Below, piece by piece: positions 45,739-55,527 of a stretch of 64,000 nucleotides of DNA. Made by a program: the position numbers and the translations under genes. Location of the stretch: the NCBI GenBank assembly GCA_937139495.1, contig CAKZQC010000026.1:1-64000 (forward strand). The letters are read 5' to 3'. The stretch comes from an uncultured Saprospiraceae bacterium (GTDB taxonomy: Bacteria; Bacteroidota; Bacteroidia; Chitinophagales; Saprospiraceae). Below the pieces are notes generated by a model that did no database searches, was not told the DNA's origin, and saw nothing but the letters and a program-made list of their open reading frames with translations. Within the stretch, counting starts at the first letter, position 1, and every line of letters starts with the position of its first letter.

Positions 45739-46105
45739 GGTTGGTTTATTTGAATAAAAATTGACAATTGCACAAAGATAAACATTCCATTGATTAACAA
45801 TCATAAGGATTAAATTTTTCATTACCTTAGGGATATTGACAATACTCTTACTACCTCAATTCCTGACTATGAAAATAAATTTACGTCCAAACCTACAATG
45901 GTTTTCTAGCGAAAACTTGGTTATTTTCCTGCTTTTGACTCATCTATATTAACTACTACTCTATTTCTGTCTTCAACACATTAGATATATAAATCTAAAT
46001 AACAGATGTTATATTATTTTTTTTGTATGTTTTTATATATTTTTAAATAAAGTTTAGGTATCTAACTTATAAAAAAATTAAGTGACGTAAATAAAACAAG
46101 ACAAT
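45739..46105. other. AT-rich gap before the AlbA_2 gene
   Basis: The right part (45960-46105) is strongly AT-rich like the following gene. The left part holds a 27-codon open frame, listed separately. No repeat core, tRNA or attachment-like duplication is visible. Confidence 0.4.
45869..45952 (+). CDS. Very small open frame, possibly a gene remnant
   Basis: ATG at 45869 to TAA at 45952 encodes 27 residues (MKINLRPNLQWFSSENLVIF...), with a hydrophobic end. Its composition is like the normal neighbours, not the AT-rich insert beginning just after it, so it could be the truncated front of a gene displaced by that insert. Chance is also possible. Confidence 0.2.
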   Translation: MKINLRPNLQWFSSENLVIFLLLTHLY

Positions 46106-47404
46106 TTGAAGAAATCATTTGAAATAGAATTTAAATGGGAACACTATTTTATAGTTTCTGAAAAGAATATTATACGGCAAAAAGAAAATTCAGAAATTGA
46201 ATTCAAAGAAAGTTTTCATAGCCCAAAGTCCAAAGATAAAAAACTACATAAGTGGATTGCAAGTTTTGCCAATTCAAATGGTGGCTTAATTTTATATGGA
46301 GTTAATGACGCTGGAGAATTAATCGGCTTACAAAACAAAAAACTCCAAAAATTTGATAATAAAGATTTATCTCAAGAACTATTAGATTATTTTGCTCCTG
46401 AAATTAAATTTGAGCTATTTATTAAAAAAATAAATACAGTAGAAATTGGATTCCTTTACATATATAAGTCAGAGAATAAACCTGTTATCACTATTAAATC
46501 AGCTAATAATACTATACAAGAAGGTGATATTTTTTTTAGGTATCCAGGGCAGAGTAGAAAAATTTCATACGGAGATTTGAGAAATATTCTTGAGGAAAAA
46601 CAAAATCAACTTAATGAAAAATGGTTAAAACTAATTAGCAATGTTGCTACAATTGGTGTTGAAAATATTGGCTTATTGAATATAGTAAATGGTGAACTAA
46701 TAGGTTCAAAAAACAAATTACTGATTCCACAAGACTTATTGAAAAAACTAACATTTATCAATGAGGGTAAATTTGTTGAAAAAGATGGAGCTCCAACTCT
46801 AAAATTAATTGGAGACGTTCAGCCTGTTGACAGTACTAAGATAATAAAAGTTGTTCAAGATAAATTTCATGTAATAACTCATGTTGAACTTTACAAGTCT
46901 TTCTTTAAGCAAGATCTAGATGTAGATGATTCGAAAGAATTTTTTAAAAAAGTACTACATGAAAGTACTCCTTACTATCCAATATATTTTTATATTTTAA
47001 ATTCCAAACTTTCAGATGCAGAGATTAATAAAATTTTAAATAAAAATAAAGGAGACAAAGTGAGTGAAAGATTGTCAACAGAAAAAGATAATTTCACTAA
47101 ATTCAAAAATGGTCAAATTTCTACTGAAACAGCTTCTGCAAAAAAAATTACTACAGCCTACAATGCATTTAAAGCAAAACAACCAGTAGATTTTTCAGCA
47201 ATAGCTAAAGCAGACGCAAGGTATTATATTCAAGCTATCACTCATCTACAAGAAGACGAAATTGATATCATATATATCGTTCAAATCTTGAAAGGAATTT
47301 ATGATGCTTATTTTGGGGAATCTTCCCAAAAAAGAACTTTGATAAGAAAAGCCATTTGCCATATTGACTTAGTTTTTCATGGAAAAAAGTATTTTGATAA
47401 ATAA
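46106..47404 (+). CDS. AlbA_2 (Schlafen-type) domain protein, AT-rich
   Basis: The 432-residue protein has an AlbA_2 putative DNA-binding domain at about residues 25-155: ENSEIEFKESFHSP, KLHKWIASFANSNGGLILYGVNDAGELIGLQNKKL, IFFRYPGQSRKISYGDLRNIL. The remaining 270 residues are unassigned. AlbA_2 proteins include regulators, helicase partners and defence proteins, and the role here is open. The start is a TTG because an in-frame TAA lies 15 bases upstream and no ATG follows early. Base use is far more AT-rich (AAT, AAA, ATT, TTA codons) than either neighbour, which suggests recent acquisition. Confidence 0.72.
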   Translation: MKKSFEIEFKWEHYFIVSEKNIIRQKENSEIEFKESFHSPKSKDKKLHKWIASFANSNGGLILYGVNDAGELIGLQNKKLQKFDNKDLSQELLDYFAPEIKFELFIKKINTVEIGFLYIYKSENKPVITIKSANNTIQEGDIFFRYPGQSRKISYGDLRNILEEKQNQLNEKWLKLISNVATIGVENIGLLNIVNGELIGSKNKLLIPQDLLKKLTFINEGKFVEKDGAPTLKLIGDVQPVDSTKIIKVVQDKFHVITHVELYKSFFKQDLDVDDSKEFFKKVLHESTPYYPIYFYILNSKLSDAEINKILNKNKGDKVSERLSTEKDNFTKFKNGQISTETASAKKITTAYNAFKAKQPVDFSAIAKADARYYIQAITHLQEDEIDIIYIVQILKGIYDAYFGESSQKRTLIRKAICHIDLVFHGKKYFDK

Positions 47405-47517
47405 TAAGTTTATCTTTTTCAACACTATTTCCATTTAATGACCTTAGCTTCATAGCTAGCCTAAAAAACAGTAAAGGTTGTCCTAATAACCTCTACTATA
47501 AAAGCAAAATACAAACC

Positions 47518-48669
47518 TTATTTTTTCTCTACTTCACGAGTTCCTTTATACAACTCATATTTCAAGTACCTGCACTCCAATCCACCATTGAAGAGTACCA
47601 GTTTTTTGGAAGGGCGTAGCCCGATGTATTTATTAAACTTCTCGACAGAGCTAATAATCCAAGCGGTATAGCCTGCATAATCTTGCTTGAGCTTATCGCC
47701 AATGACGCTATAGAGTTCCTCTACTTCTACCCTATCGAGGCGTTCGCCATAAGGCGGATTCGTAATTACCATACCTCCAGAAGTAGGTGGTACCATGTGT
47801 TCAAATTTCTTGACCATCAAGCGAACATTATCATCTAGTTTGGCATTGGTAACGTGATCTCTTGTGTAGTCAATGACCTTGGGCGAAACATCGGTGCCAA
47901 TCAGCATCACATCTGATCGGCGCTCGCTACCTCTAGCGTCCAACCAAACCCCTTCCCACAATTTTTCATCGAAATTTTTCCAATAGAAAAAGCCAAATAC
48001 CTTACGCTTGATATTGGGGGCAATATTGCACGCATACAACCCCGCTTCTACGAGTATCGTACCCGTACCGCAAAAAGGATCAATGAGTGTTTCTTTTTTG
48101 TCCCAACCTGCCAACATAATCATGCCTGCCGCTAGTACCTCGTTGAGTGGTGCGCGGTGTCCTGAGCTTCGGTAACCTCTACGGTGTAGCGATTCGCCTG
48201 AACTATCGATCGAAATGGTACATTTATCTTTGTAGATATGAACATCAATCCGTACATCTGGATTTTCTTTGTCCACCGAAGGGCGTTTGCCCTTTATATC
48301 TCTAAACTGATCAACTACCGCATCTTTTACTTTGAGTGCGACAAATGCCGAATTATTGAATGCTGGAGCATTAAACACATTGGCAGAAATAGAAAAAGTC
48401 TGTTCTGGACTAAACCAACGCAACCAGTTGATACTTTTGGCGAAGTTGTACAGTTCTTTTTGATTGCGGACAAGTTCCGAACCCAATGGGTGTAGAATAC
48501 GCAACGCAGTACGCAAGTGCAAATTTGCTTTGTACAAAAATTCTAAATCGCCCTCAAAAGCTACCGCTCGTTTGAGCTGTTTGGTACGGGTGGCACCCAA
48601 TTCTTTCAATTCTTCCTCTAATACTCCTTCCAATCCGTGAAACGTCTTGGCTACATATTCGTTAATCAT
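47518..48669 (-). CDS. THUMP-domain 23S rRNA (guanine-N2) methyltransferase, RlmL-type
   Basis: The 383 residues begin with a ferredoxin-like and THUMP region (KTFHGLEGVLEEELKELGATRTKQLKRAVAFEGD, ALKVKDAVVDQFRD). The methyltransferase domain follows, with LHRRGYR near residue 161, DPFCGTGTILVEA at 197, GTDVSPKVI and the catalytic NPPYGERL at 304. It corresponds to the first half of E. coli RlmL, which methylates G2445 of 23S rRNA; the RlmK half is absent, as in most Bacteroidota. It follows a terminator and is probably monocistronic. Confidence 0.88.
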   Translation of the reverse strand: MINEYVAKTFHGLEGVLEEELKELGATRTKQLKRAVAFEGDLEFLYKANLHLRTALRILHPLGSELVRNQKELYNFAKSINWLRWFSPEQTFSISANVFNAPAFNNSAFVALKVKDAVVDQFRDIKGKRPSVDKENPDVRIDVHIYKDKCTISIDSSGESLHRRGYRSSGHRAPLNEVLAAGMIMLAGWDKKETLIDPFCGTGTILVEAGLYACNIAPNIKRKVFGFFYWKNFDEKLWEGVWLDARGSERRSDVMLIGTDVSPKVIDYTRDHVTNAKLDDNVRLMVKKFEHMVPPTSGGMVITNPPYGERLDRVEVEELYSVIGDKLKQDYAGYTAWIISSVEKFNKYIGLRPSKKLVLFNGGLECRYLKYELYKGTREVEKK

Positions 48670-48684
48670 GTTATATCTATCAAT

Positions 48685-48724
48685 AAAAATAGCACTCTCG
48701 GAAAATACTAAGAGTGCTATTTTT
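48685..48724 (-). terminator. Terminator between the TPR gene and the methyltransferase gene
   Basis: A 14-bp perfect stem (aaaaatagcactct/agagtgctattttt) has a 12-base loop. On the minus strand it ends the 48740-50437 gene. Confidence 0.8.
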
Positions 48725-48739
48725 GAAGTGAACTAATTT

Positions 48740-50437
48740 TTACTTTAAGCTAGTGAGCAAAGCTACTGCTTCTTTCCCCAAAAACGCAATCGTTGTTGGC
48801 AAAGCATATTTTTTAACATTTTCAAGCACGGCTTGAGGGGCTGTTTTAGGATCTTGCACGGCTAAGTGCATCACCTCATTGTCTTCTCTACTAAAGGTTA
48901 TTTTGCCATCTTTATATTTGACAATTGCCTTATAAGCAGGTGCTCCATCTAATGGTTGAACTTGCAGCACAGCACCACTTCCTGCTTCTTTTTTAATTTT
49001 GTAGGTGGTCATTTCTACTCCATCTCCCGACAGGACCAATAGCCCCGTAGGACTCACGACCATCGTGATAGATGCCATAGATTCTTTGACATTGGCTACA
49101 ATAGCAGGCGTCAAACCACTCAATCGAGCACTTTCCAAATCTGCAAAACGCCACAATTTATTTTCTATATTTTTGACAAAGGCAGATTCCTGATTGACCG
49201 CAATATTTTTTGCATTTTGCTCTAGTATCGTTGCTTTGATAGTCTCCAAATATGGCTGCATATTGATCTCAATATACTTGCCTGCCAACGGATGATTCAT
49301 TCGGCTAGCGGCACGCATAAATTGGTAAGCTGGCTCGTTTTTGCCTTGTTGGTGATACAACATACCCAACCCATAATACGCATCAGGCTGTCTCAATCCT
49401 TTCTTTTTGGCTATTGGTGTAAACACTGCTTCTGCCTTGTCAAATTCTTCATTGAAAAGCAATGCAACTCCTTCTTGTATCAAGGCACGTTCGTACGTAC
49501 TTTGGTCGTCTTTCGACTTTTTGGCTAATGCTTTCGATAATTTTATAGCTTCTTTATATTCTTTCTTCGCAATCACTGCTTCTATCAACAACAATGCACA
49601 TTCATCATCGTCTTTATCCAATTGCAATACATTCTCAAATGCCTCTATTGCCTTGTCGAGTTGTAGGGCATACAATGCCGCTTCGCCCAAAGCAAAATAA
49701 TACATCGGTTCTTCTTTTTCTTGATGGCGAATAGTCGCCTCAAACTGTTCTACGGCATCTTCAAATCGAGCAGCAGAAAACAGCACTTGACCATAATTGA
49801 ACGTATGCGTATAATCGTTTGGCAAATGCTGAATCAACTTCTCGTACAACAAGAACGTTTCCGCCCCTCTACCCAATAGGTCTAGGGCATTGATTTGCAA
49901 CAACATCGCTACTTCATCAAACCCATTTTGCAATACTTTCTGGACATCTTCTAGTGCCGCTTCATAGTTTTGCAATCCAATATGAGCTTCTGCACGGAAC
50001 AAGTGGCATTCTGCTTGGACAGGATCTATTGCTATCGCTTTATTCAAGTATTCAATGCCAGAGGCATAATCTTGAAAGAACTGAATTTGGTAGCTTCCCA
50101 AAGCCAATAACGCATGGACATGGTCAGGCTTGACTTTTAATACTTTGCCCCAAATAATTTGAGCATCTTCAAACTTGCCTTGCATATCTTTCAACTCGGC
50201 AAATCGTATCAAGTAATCTACGTTCTTAGGTTCTATATCGGTGGCTTTCGCCAAACAAACTTCTGCTTGTGGCAAACGTGCAGGCACTTCTAGTGCGAGC
50301 GCTTCCGCCAAATAACTGTACCCAAAAGCATCGTCAGGAAATTCTGTCACGGCATGTTTTGCCAATGTTTCGAGTTGAAGTTGTTTTTTGTGGTCCAATG
50401 CTGCAGCTAGTCCTTCTATCAATAGTTCTTTTTCCAT
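48740..50437 (-). CDS. TPR repeat protein with C-terminal unassigned domain
   Basis: Residues 1-385 hold about nine tetratricopeptide units (FGYSYLAEALALEVPARLPQAEVCLAKATDIEP, EPMYYFALGEAALYALQLDKAIEAFENVLQLD, QPDAYYGLGMLYHQQGKNEPAYQFMRAASRM). The last 180 residues form a distinct beta-rich part (ASITMVVSPTGLLVLSGDGVEMTTYKIKKEAG). There is no signal peptide, so it is cytosolic. It resembles the other TPR protein at 37545 in style but not in sequence. Function is unknown. Confidence 0.8.
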   Translation of the reverse strand: MEKELLIEGLAAALDHKKQLQLETLAKHAVTEFPDDAFGYSYLAEALALEVPARLPQAEVCLAKATDIEPKNVDYLIRFAELKDMQGKFEDAQIIWGKVLKVKPDHVHALLALGSYQIQFFQDYASGIEYLNKAIAIDPVQAECHLFRAEAHIGLQNYEAALEDVQKVLQNGFDEVAMLLQINALDLLGRGAETFLLYEKLIQHLPNDYTHTFNYGQVLFSAARFEDAVEQFEATIRHQEKEEPMYYFALGEAALYALQLDKAIEAFENVLQLDKDDDECALLLIEAVIAKKEYKEAIKLSKALAKKSKDDQSTYERALIQEGVALLFNEEFDKAEAVFTPIAKKKGLRQPDAYYGLGMLYHQQGKNEPAYQFMRAASRMNHPLAGKYIEINMQPYLETIKATILEQNAKNIAVNQESAFVKNIENKLWRFADLESARLSGLTPAIVANVKESMASITMVVSPTGLLVLSGDGVEMTTYKIKKEAGSGAVLQVQPLDGAPAYKAIVKYKDGKITFSREDNEVMHLAVQDPKTAPQAVLENVKKYALPTTIAFLGKEAVALLTSLK

Positions 50438-50541
50438 GAGTGCAATAGGTCAATAAGTAGGTACTTGATTAAATAAAAATGTCTCTAGCAGAAAGATAAC
50501 AAAAAGAATTTGACAAACCAACCACTATTATCAAGAATAGC

Positions 50542-50576
50542 CTTAGAGCGTGTCTAAAATTATAGTTTTTGATAAT
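50542..50576 (+). repeat. Dispersed 35-bp intergenic repeat, copy 2
   Basis: It matches 1395-1429 at 34 of 35 bases. It is followed directly by gaagttgtctaa (50577-50588), the same word that forms the ends of the palindrome at 3194-3403. The stop of prfC (50585) lies within this word. Confidence 0.8.
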
Positions 50577-50584
50577 GAAGTTGT

Positions 50585-52162
50585 CTAAAATTCGGACGTA
50601 AAGTGAAATTCTATTTCTGGATAATCCCCTTGAGCGGTTTCGAGCATCCAGCGTGACTCTGCCAAATAGACATCTCTTCCTTCCTTATCCTTTGCCATAA
50701 AGTTAGCTTTCTTTCTGTGGAATTCTTTTAGTTTTTCTTCGTCATCACTCGTTATCCAACACGCTTTGTACAGCATGACAGGTTCGTAGCGACACTTGGC
50801 GGTATATTCATGCTCCAATCGGTACTGTAGCACCTCAAACTGCAATTGCCCAACAGTACCAATAATTTTTCTATTGTTGCTCGCTTTCGTAAATAACTGC
50901 GCTACTCCTTCGTCCATCAACTGACGTATCCCTTTTGCCAATTGTTTCGATTTCATGGGGTCAGCATTCTCAATATATTTAAACATCTCAGGCGAGAAAC
51001 TCGGTATTCCTGTGAAGTTTAGTACTTCACCTTCGGTGAGCGTATCACCAATTTTGAAATTGCCAGAATCATACAAACCTACAATATCACCAGGATAAGC
51101 ATCTTCGACCAATTCTTTTTTGGAAGCCATAAAAGTAGTCGGATTGGAGAATTTCATTTTTTTGTTCTTGCGTACATGTAAGTAGTTGGTATTGCGCTGA
51201 AAGACGCCCGAACAAACACGCATAAACGCAATTCGGTCACGGTGTCTTGGATCCATGTTGGCGTGAATCTTAAACACAAAACCCGAAAATTTACCTTCTG
51301 TGGGTTCTACTACTCGCTCTTCTGTTTTGAACTGAATAGGGGCTGGAGCAATTTCTACAAAACAATCCAATAATTCTTTGACCCCAAAATTATTGATAGC
51401 AGAACCAAAGAACACAGGCGATAATTTGCCCGCCCCATAAGCGGTATGATCAAACTTAGGATACACTTGGTCGAGCAAGTCCGCTTCTTCTCTCAGTGTT
51501 TCGGCGTATGTTTCACCTATATGTTTTTCCAATTCTGGATTATCAATATTATCAAATTCCAAAATATTGCCATACTTGGTATTCGGGGCAAACAGGTTTA
51601 GCTTTTTTTCGTAGATATTATAGACCCCCTTGAAACGTTGCCCCATACCAATGGGCCAACTCAATGGACAAACACGTAGCTTGAGTTTTTCTTCGATTTC
51701 ATCGAGCAAATCAAAGCCGTCTTTTCCCTCTCTATCCATCTTATTGATAAACACAATAACAGGCGTATCGCGCATACGGCAGACTTCGACCAACTTTTCT
51801 GTTTGTTCCTCTACCCCTTTCGCTACATCTATCACGACGATTACACTATCCACAGCTGTAAGTGTACGATAGGTATCTTCCGCAAAATCTTTGTGACCAG
51901 GAGTATCCAAAATATTGACTTTGTAGTCCTTGTATTCAAAACCCATCACCGATGTTGCTACCGAAATCCCTCTTTGTTTTTCAATATCCATAAAATCGGA
52001 CGTAGTCGACTTCTTAATTTTATTGGACTTGACTGCTCCTGCCACCTGTATCGCTCCACCAAAAAGGAGGAGTTTCTCTGTCAAAGTTGTTTTACCACCA
52101 TCAGGGTGAGCGATTACCGCAAAGGTTCTTCGTTTGTCTATTTCTTCTTGTAGCTTAGCCAT
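50585..52162 (-). CDS. prfC: Peptide chain release factor 3
   Basis: This 525-residue translational GTPase has the P-loop [13 protein letters not shown] at residues 18-30, [34 protein letters not shown] and [11 protein letters not shown]3-specific segments follow: [50 protein letters not shown] and [17 protein letters not shown]. It releases RF1/RF2 from the ribosome after termination. Length and all GTPase motifs are normal. It ends inside a repeat copy, which has not altered the C-terminus noticeably. Confidence 0.95.
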   Translation of the reverse strand: MAKLQEEIDKRRTFAVIAHPDGGKTTLTEKLLLFGGAIQVAGAVKSNKIKKSTTSDFMDIEKQRGISVATSVMGFEYKDYKVNILDTPGHKDFAEDTYRTLTAVDSVIVVIDVAKGVEEQTEKLVEVCRMRDTPVIVFINKMDREGKDGFDLLDEIEEKLKLRVCPLSWPIGMGQRFKGVYNIYEKKLNLFAPNTKYGNILEFDNIDNPELEKHIGETYAETLREEADLLDQVYPKFDHTAYGAGKLSPVFFGSAINNFGVKELLDCFVEIAPAPIQFKTEERVVEPTEGKFSGFVFKIHANMDPRHRDRIAFMRVCSGVFQRNTNYLHVRKNKKMKFSNPTTFMASKKELVEDAYPGDIVGLYDSGNFKIGDTLTEGEVLNFTGIPSFSPEMFKYIENADPMKSKQLAKGIRQLMDEGVAQLFTKASNNRKIIGTVGQLQFEVLQYRLEHEYTAKCRYEPVMLYKACWITSDDEEKLKEFHRKKANFMAKDKEGRDVYLAESRWMLETAQGDYPEIEFHFTSEF

Positions 52163-52400
52163 CGTATTGTTCTGGTTCTTATTTCTTCTAAAAAAGTAAG
52201 CAAAAATACAGTTTTTTGCTGGTAAAATGAGTGAACGAGCTTCTTATTTTGTTCTTCACTGCTTTTAATCGTATAACCTAATTCGTCATTCGACCTGTAA
52301 TAATGGCATTTGGTCGAAAGTTGGCAACCCTTTTGAACACCTATTGAACCAATTGCTATTACATTTAGGTTAGTCTTTGTAACTGATTAGCTATTTTCAT

Positions 52401-52420
52401 TATAATTTTAGACATGCTCT
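52401..52420 (-). repeat. Dispersed repeat core, inverted copy
   Basis: The minus strand reads agagcatgtctaaaattata, identical to the copy at 50545-50564 except for one base. It lies 36 bases before the TraB/GumN gene. Confidence 0.65.
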
Positions 52421-52456
52421 AGTTAACGACTATTGCCACACAAAAAAAACAAAAAC

Positions 52457-53386
52457 ATGATACAACAAATGACTGCCTTTTTGGCAATGCTATTCTTGGT
52501 ACTACAAGCACCAACTGCCCACGCTCAGAAAGCAGCAACGGCTACTAGCAATGAGACAGATGAGAAATTGGAAAAGACATTGCTTTGGAAAGTGACAGGA
52601 AAAGGCATTAAGCCGTCTTACGTTTTTGGCACTATTCACATGATTGGAGCTGATGATTTTTTCTGGTCGGACAAAATGAAAAAAGCGTTCAACAAAACAG
52701 ATAAATTGGTCATGGAAATTGACATGAGTCAAATGCTAGCGACTAGTATGCAAATGCTCAAACTCGCTCCGATGAACGACAACAAGCAGCTCAAAGACTT
52801 GATTACCGCAGAAGAATACGATATGGTTAAAACCTACTTCACGGAAGAAGCTTCTGCTCAAACCAAAATGACACCTTTTTCGATGATCGAAAATTGGAAA
52901 CCAATGCTCGTGCAGTCGATGCTCTCAACCGAAATGATTGAGGGACCTGTCAAAATGTACGAAATGGAGTTGACAACAATGGCTCAGGAGAGAGAAATGA
53001 ATTTTGGAGGTCTCGAAACAGTAGCCGACCAAATGGAAGTATTCAACACAATTTCTTACGAAGCTCAAGCTAAGATTTTGGTAGAAACAGTCGCTAACCT
53101 CAAAAAAGGAGATACAGGCAGCGAAGATTTTGGCAAATTGGTCGATAAGTACAAAGAACAAGACGTAGATGGTATGCTAGAAGCAATGGCTGGCGACCTC
53201 GAAGAGATGGACGGTCAAGAAGCACTATTGGACAATCGCAATAGAAATTGGATTCCTCAAATCAAAGAAATGTCAAAGAAAGAAAAGACATTCTATGCGG
53301 TTGGAGCAGGTCACTTGGGTGGCGAAAATGGCGTTATTCGCTTGCTACGCAAAGAAGGGTTTAAGGTAACTCCTGTGATGGACTAA
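52457..53386 (+). CDS. TraB/GumN family exported protein
   Basis: From the ATG at 52457 the protein has a signal peptide (MIQQMTAFLAMLFLVLQAPTAHAQ). The TraB/GumN domain follows: LLWKVTGKGIKPSYVFGTIHMIGADDFFWSDKMKKAFNKTDKLVMEIDM near the front, and the conserved end TFYAVGAGHLGGENGVIRLLRKEGFKVTPV. The GxxH and late GAGHL motifs are those proposed to form a metal-dependent hydrolase site (Tiki/TraB superfamily). The substrate is unknown. The small lipoprotein gene follows 99 bases later on the same strand. Confidence 0.85.
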   Translation: MIQQMTAFLAMLFLVLQAPTAHAQKAATATSNETDEKLEKTLLWKVTGKGIKPSYVFGTIHMIGADDFFWSDKMKKAFNKTDKLVMEIDMSQMLATSMQMLKLAPMNDNKQLKDLITAEEYDMVKTYFTEEASAQTKMTPFSMIENWKPMLVQSMLSTEMIEGPVKMYEMELTTMAQEREMNFGGLETVADQMEVFNTISYEAQAKILVETVANLKKGDTGSEDFGKLVDKYKEQDVDGMLEAMAGDLEEMDGQEALLDNRNRNWIPQIKEMSKKEKTFYAVGAGHLGGENGVIRLLRKEGFKVTPVMD

Positions 53387-53485
53387 GCCCACTCCTGCTG
53401 AACATTATGTTTATTGTTGCTGTTGTATAAAATAAAAAACGTGCTGAATACAGCTCCATTTCAACATCAAAAAAAAACATAAAAC

Positions 53486-53692
53486 ATGAACTTTGCTACT
53501 AAATTTTTCGGTCTGTTACTTGCTTTTGGTTTACTAATCGCTTGCGATGCCGAAAATCCTAAAACAGAAGGAAATACCACTAGCCCCACCGAAGAAATTA
53601 TGGGCAATCCTGAAGAAGAAACTACACTTGATTACAATGAAGATAAAAATGCTAGCGGCACACCTGAGCCAGCAGAACTTCCGAGTAAGTAA
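53486..53692 (+). CDS. Small acidic lipoprotein
   Basis: The 68 residues consist of a lipoprotein signal (MNFATKFFGLLLAFGLLIAC, Cys20) and a 48-residue tail rich in Glu, Asn, Thr and Pro that looks unstructured. Such small lipoproteins are common in this phylum and I cannot assign a role. It is convergent with proS and followed by a strong terminator. Confidence 0.65.
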   Translation: MNFATKFFGLLLAFGLLIACDAENPKTEGNTTSPTEEIMGNPEEETTLDYNEDKNASGTPEPAELPSK

Positions 53693-53715
53693 GTAATTGG
53701 TGGTGTACCACATAG

Positions 53716-53757
53716 AAAAAACCCTAACTGCTAAAAAGCGGTTAGGGTTTTTCTTTT
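53716..53757. terminator. Bidirectional terminator
   Basis: aaaaaccctaactgct pairs with agcggttagggttttt (one G-U pair) around a small loop, with T-rich sequence after it. It lies between the convergent lipoprotein and proS genes. Confidence 0.8.
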
Positions 53758-53780
53758 TTGTTATTGCCGTGCAATCCTGC

Positions 53781-55259
53781 TTAATAAGCCTTAGCAAACA
53801 ATACCCTGCGGCTCGAAGGCTTACCTGTCAAGATACATTTACCTGCTGTTTCTTCGCCTCCCAATGGGTGATCGAAAGGCAAACAACGACTCGTCGCTTT
53901 AGTCAATTCTTTTATTTTGAGCTCTGTTTCGGTCGTACCGTCCCAGTGAGCGTAAGCGAAACCACCTTTTTCTTCTATCACTTCTACAAACTCGTCCCAA
54001 GTATCGACTATGTGTGTAGATTCTTGTTGAGCCGTTTTAGCTCTACCAAATAAATTTTGTTGGATTTCTTCCAATAAATTTTCGACGTAGTCTGCTACAC
54101 CTTCCAATGGCGTTTGGTTCTTTTCTTTGGTATCTCTACGAGCTACCTCTACCACACCGTTCGCCAAGTCACGCTTACCAATAGCTAAGCGAATAGGGAC
54201 ACCCTCTAGCTCATATTGAGCAAACTTGAACCCAGGGCGTTTTTTGCGGTCTTCGTCATACTTGACCGAAATACCTTTGGCTTTTAGCTGTTGCATAATA
54301 TCCGCTACGACAGCATCTATTTCGTCATTAGGCTTCGGTACAGGTATAATTACCACCTGCAATGGAGCCAACCGAGGAGGCAAAACCAAGCCTTGGTCAT
54401 CGGAATGCATCATAATCAAAGCACCCATCAAACGAGTTGATACCCCCCAAGAGGTAGCCCAAACATATTCTTTGAGGTTATTTTCGTTCAAGAACGTCAC
54501 ATCAAAAGCCTTCGCAAAATTCTGCCCCAAAAAATGTGAAGTTCCTGATTGTAATGCTTTACCATCTTGCATCAATGCTTCGATGGTGTAGGTGCTTTCT
54601 GCTCCTGCAAAACGCTCATGATCTGTTTTTTCTCCTTTATAAACAGGTATTGCCATAATGTTCTCTACAAAATCAGCATAGACATCTAACATTTGTATTG
54701 ATTCATCTCTTGCTTCTTGCTCGGTACTGTGTGCTGTATGCCCTTCTTGCCACAAAAATTCGGCGGTACGCAAAAACGGACGGGTACGCAATTCCCAGCG
54801 CACTACATTTGCCCATTGATTGATCAATAACGGCAAATCACGGTACGACTGAATCCAGTCACGGTAGGTATCCCAAATGATAGTTTCGGAGGTAGGACGA
54901 ATAATCAACTCTTCCTCTAGCTTAGCACTAGGGTCAACCACAACACCTTTACCATTAGGGTCGTTCATTAGGCGGTGGTGGGTCACTACGGCACATTCTT
55001 TAGCAAATCCATCCACGTGATCGGCTTCTTTGCTCAAAAAACTTTTGGGTATCAATAACGGAAAATAAGCGTTGACGTGACCTGTTTCTTTGAATCTTCT
55101 GTCCAAATCATCTTTTATTTTCTCCCATATAGCATATCCGTATGGTTTGATAACCATACAGCCACGTACCTTCGAGTTGGAGGCTAGACCTGCCTTGGCG
55201 ACTATATCGAGGTACCATTGAGAATAATCGTCTGCTCTTGCTGTAATTTCCTTTGACAT
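53781..55259 (-). CDS. proS: Prolyl-tRNA synthetase, archaeal/eukaryotic type
   Basis: The 492-residue enzyme opens [23 protein letters not shown] and holds class II motifs: [109 protein letters not shown]. The anticodon-binding domain and zinc-binding-like tail of the archaeal type follow, ending KAY. The bacterial-type insertion editing domain is absent, as expected for this type. The start at 55259 fits the family; an ATG at 55343 adds 28 unrelated residues. Confidence 0.95.
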   Translation of the reverse strand: MSKEITARADDYSQWYLDIVAKAGLASNSKVRGCMVIKPYGYAIWEKIKDDLDRRFKETGHVNAYFPLLIPKSFLSKEADHVDGFAKECAVVTHHRLMNDPNGKGVVVDPSAKLEEELIIRPTSETIIWDTYRDWIQSYRDLPLLINQWANVVRWELRTRPFLRTAEFLWQEGHTAHSTEQEARDESIQMLDVYADFVENIMAIPVYKGEKTDHERFAGAESTYTIEALMQDGKALQSGTSHFLGQNFAKAFDVTFLNENNLKEYVWATSWGVSTRLMGALIMMHSDDQGLVLPPRLAPLQVVIIPVPKPNDEIDAVVADIMQQLKAKGISVKYDEDRKKRPGFKFAQYELEGVPIRLAIGKRDLANGVVEVARRDTKEKNQTPLEGVADYVENLLEEIQQNLFGRAKTAQQESTHIVDTWDEFVEVIEEKGGFAYAHWDGTTETELKIKELTKATSRCLPFDHPLGGEETAGKCILTGKPSSRRVLFAKAY

Positions 55260-55527
55260 TGGTATAAATGGTATATTTTTTGTTATAGAATAGGTAGAGT
55301 AACGCCCAACGTCAAAATAAAGTATATTTAGACGTTTTAACACCAGCGTAGCTCCAAATTAACAACTTTCTTGCTCAAAATACTTTATATTTATAGACAA
55401 GTAGTAACAAAGCTACAAATTTTGATTAAAATGAAGTTGATTTTTCCAAATTGAGAAGATACTTTATCACTATACGACATCACCCACATTTAGTATTTGA
55501 TCCAACAACTCTAAAAACTTATATCTT

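Noticed and set aside
52163..52456. A regulatory RNA upstream of the TraB/GumN gene
   Set aside because: Apart from the inverted repeat core at 52401-52420 there is no stable structure or conserved motif visible.
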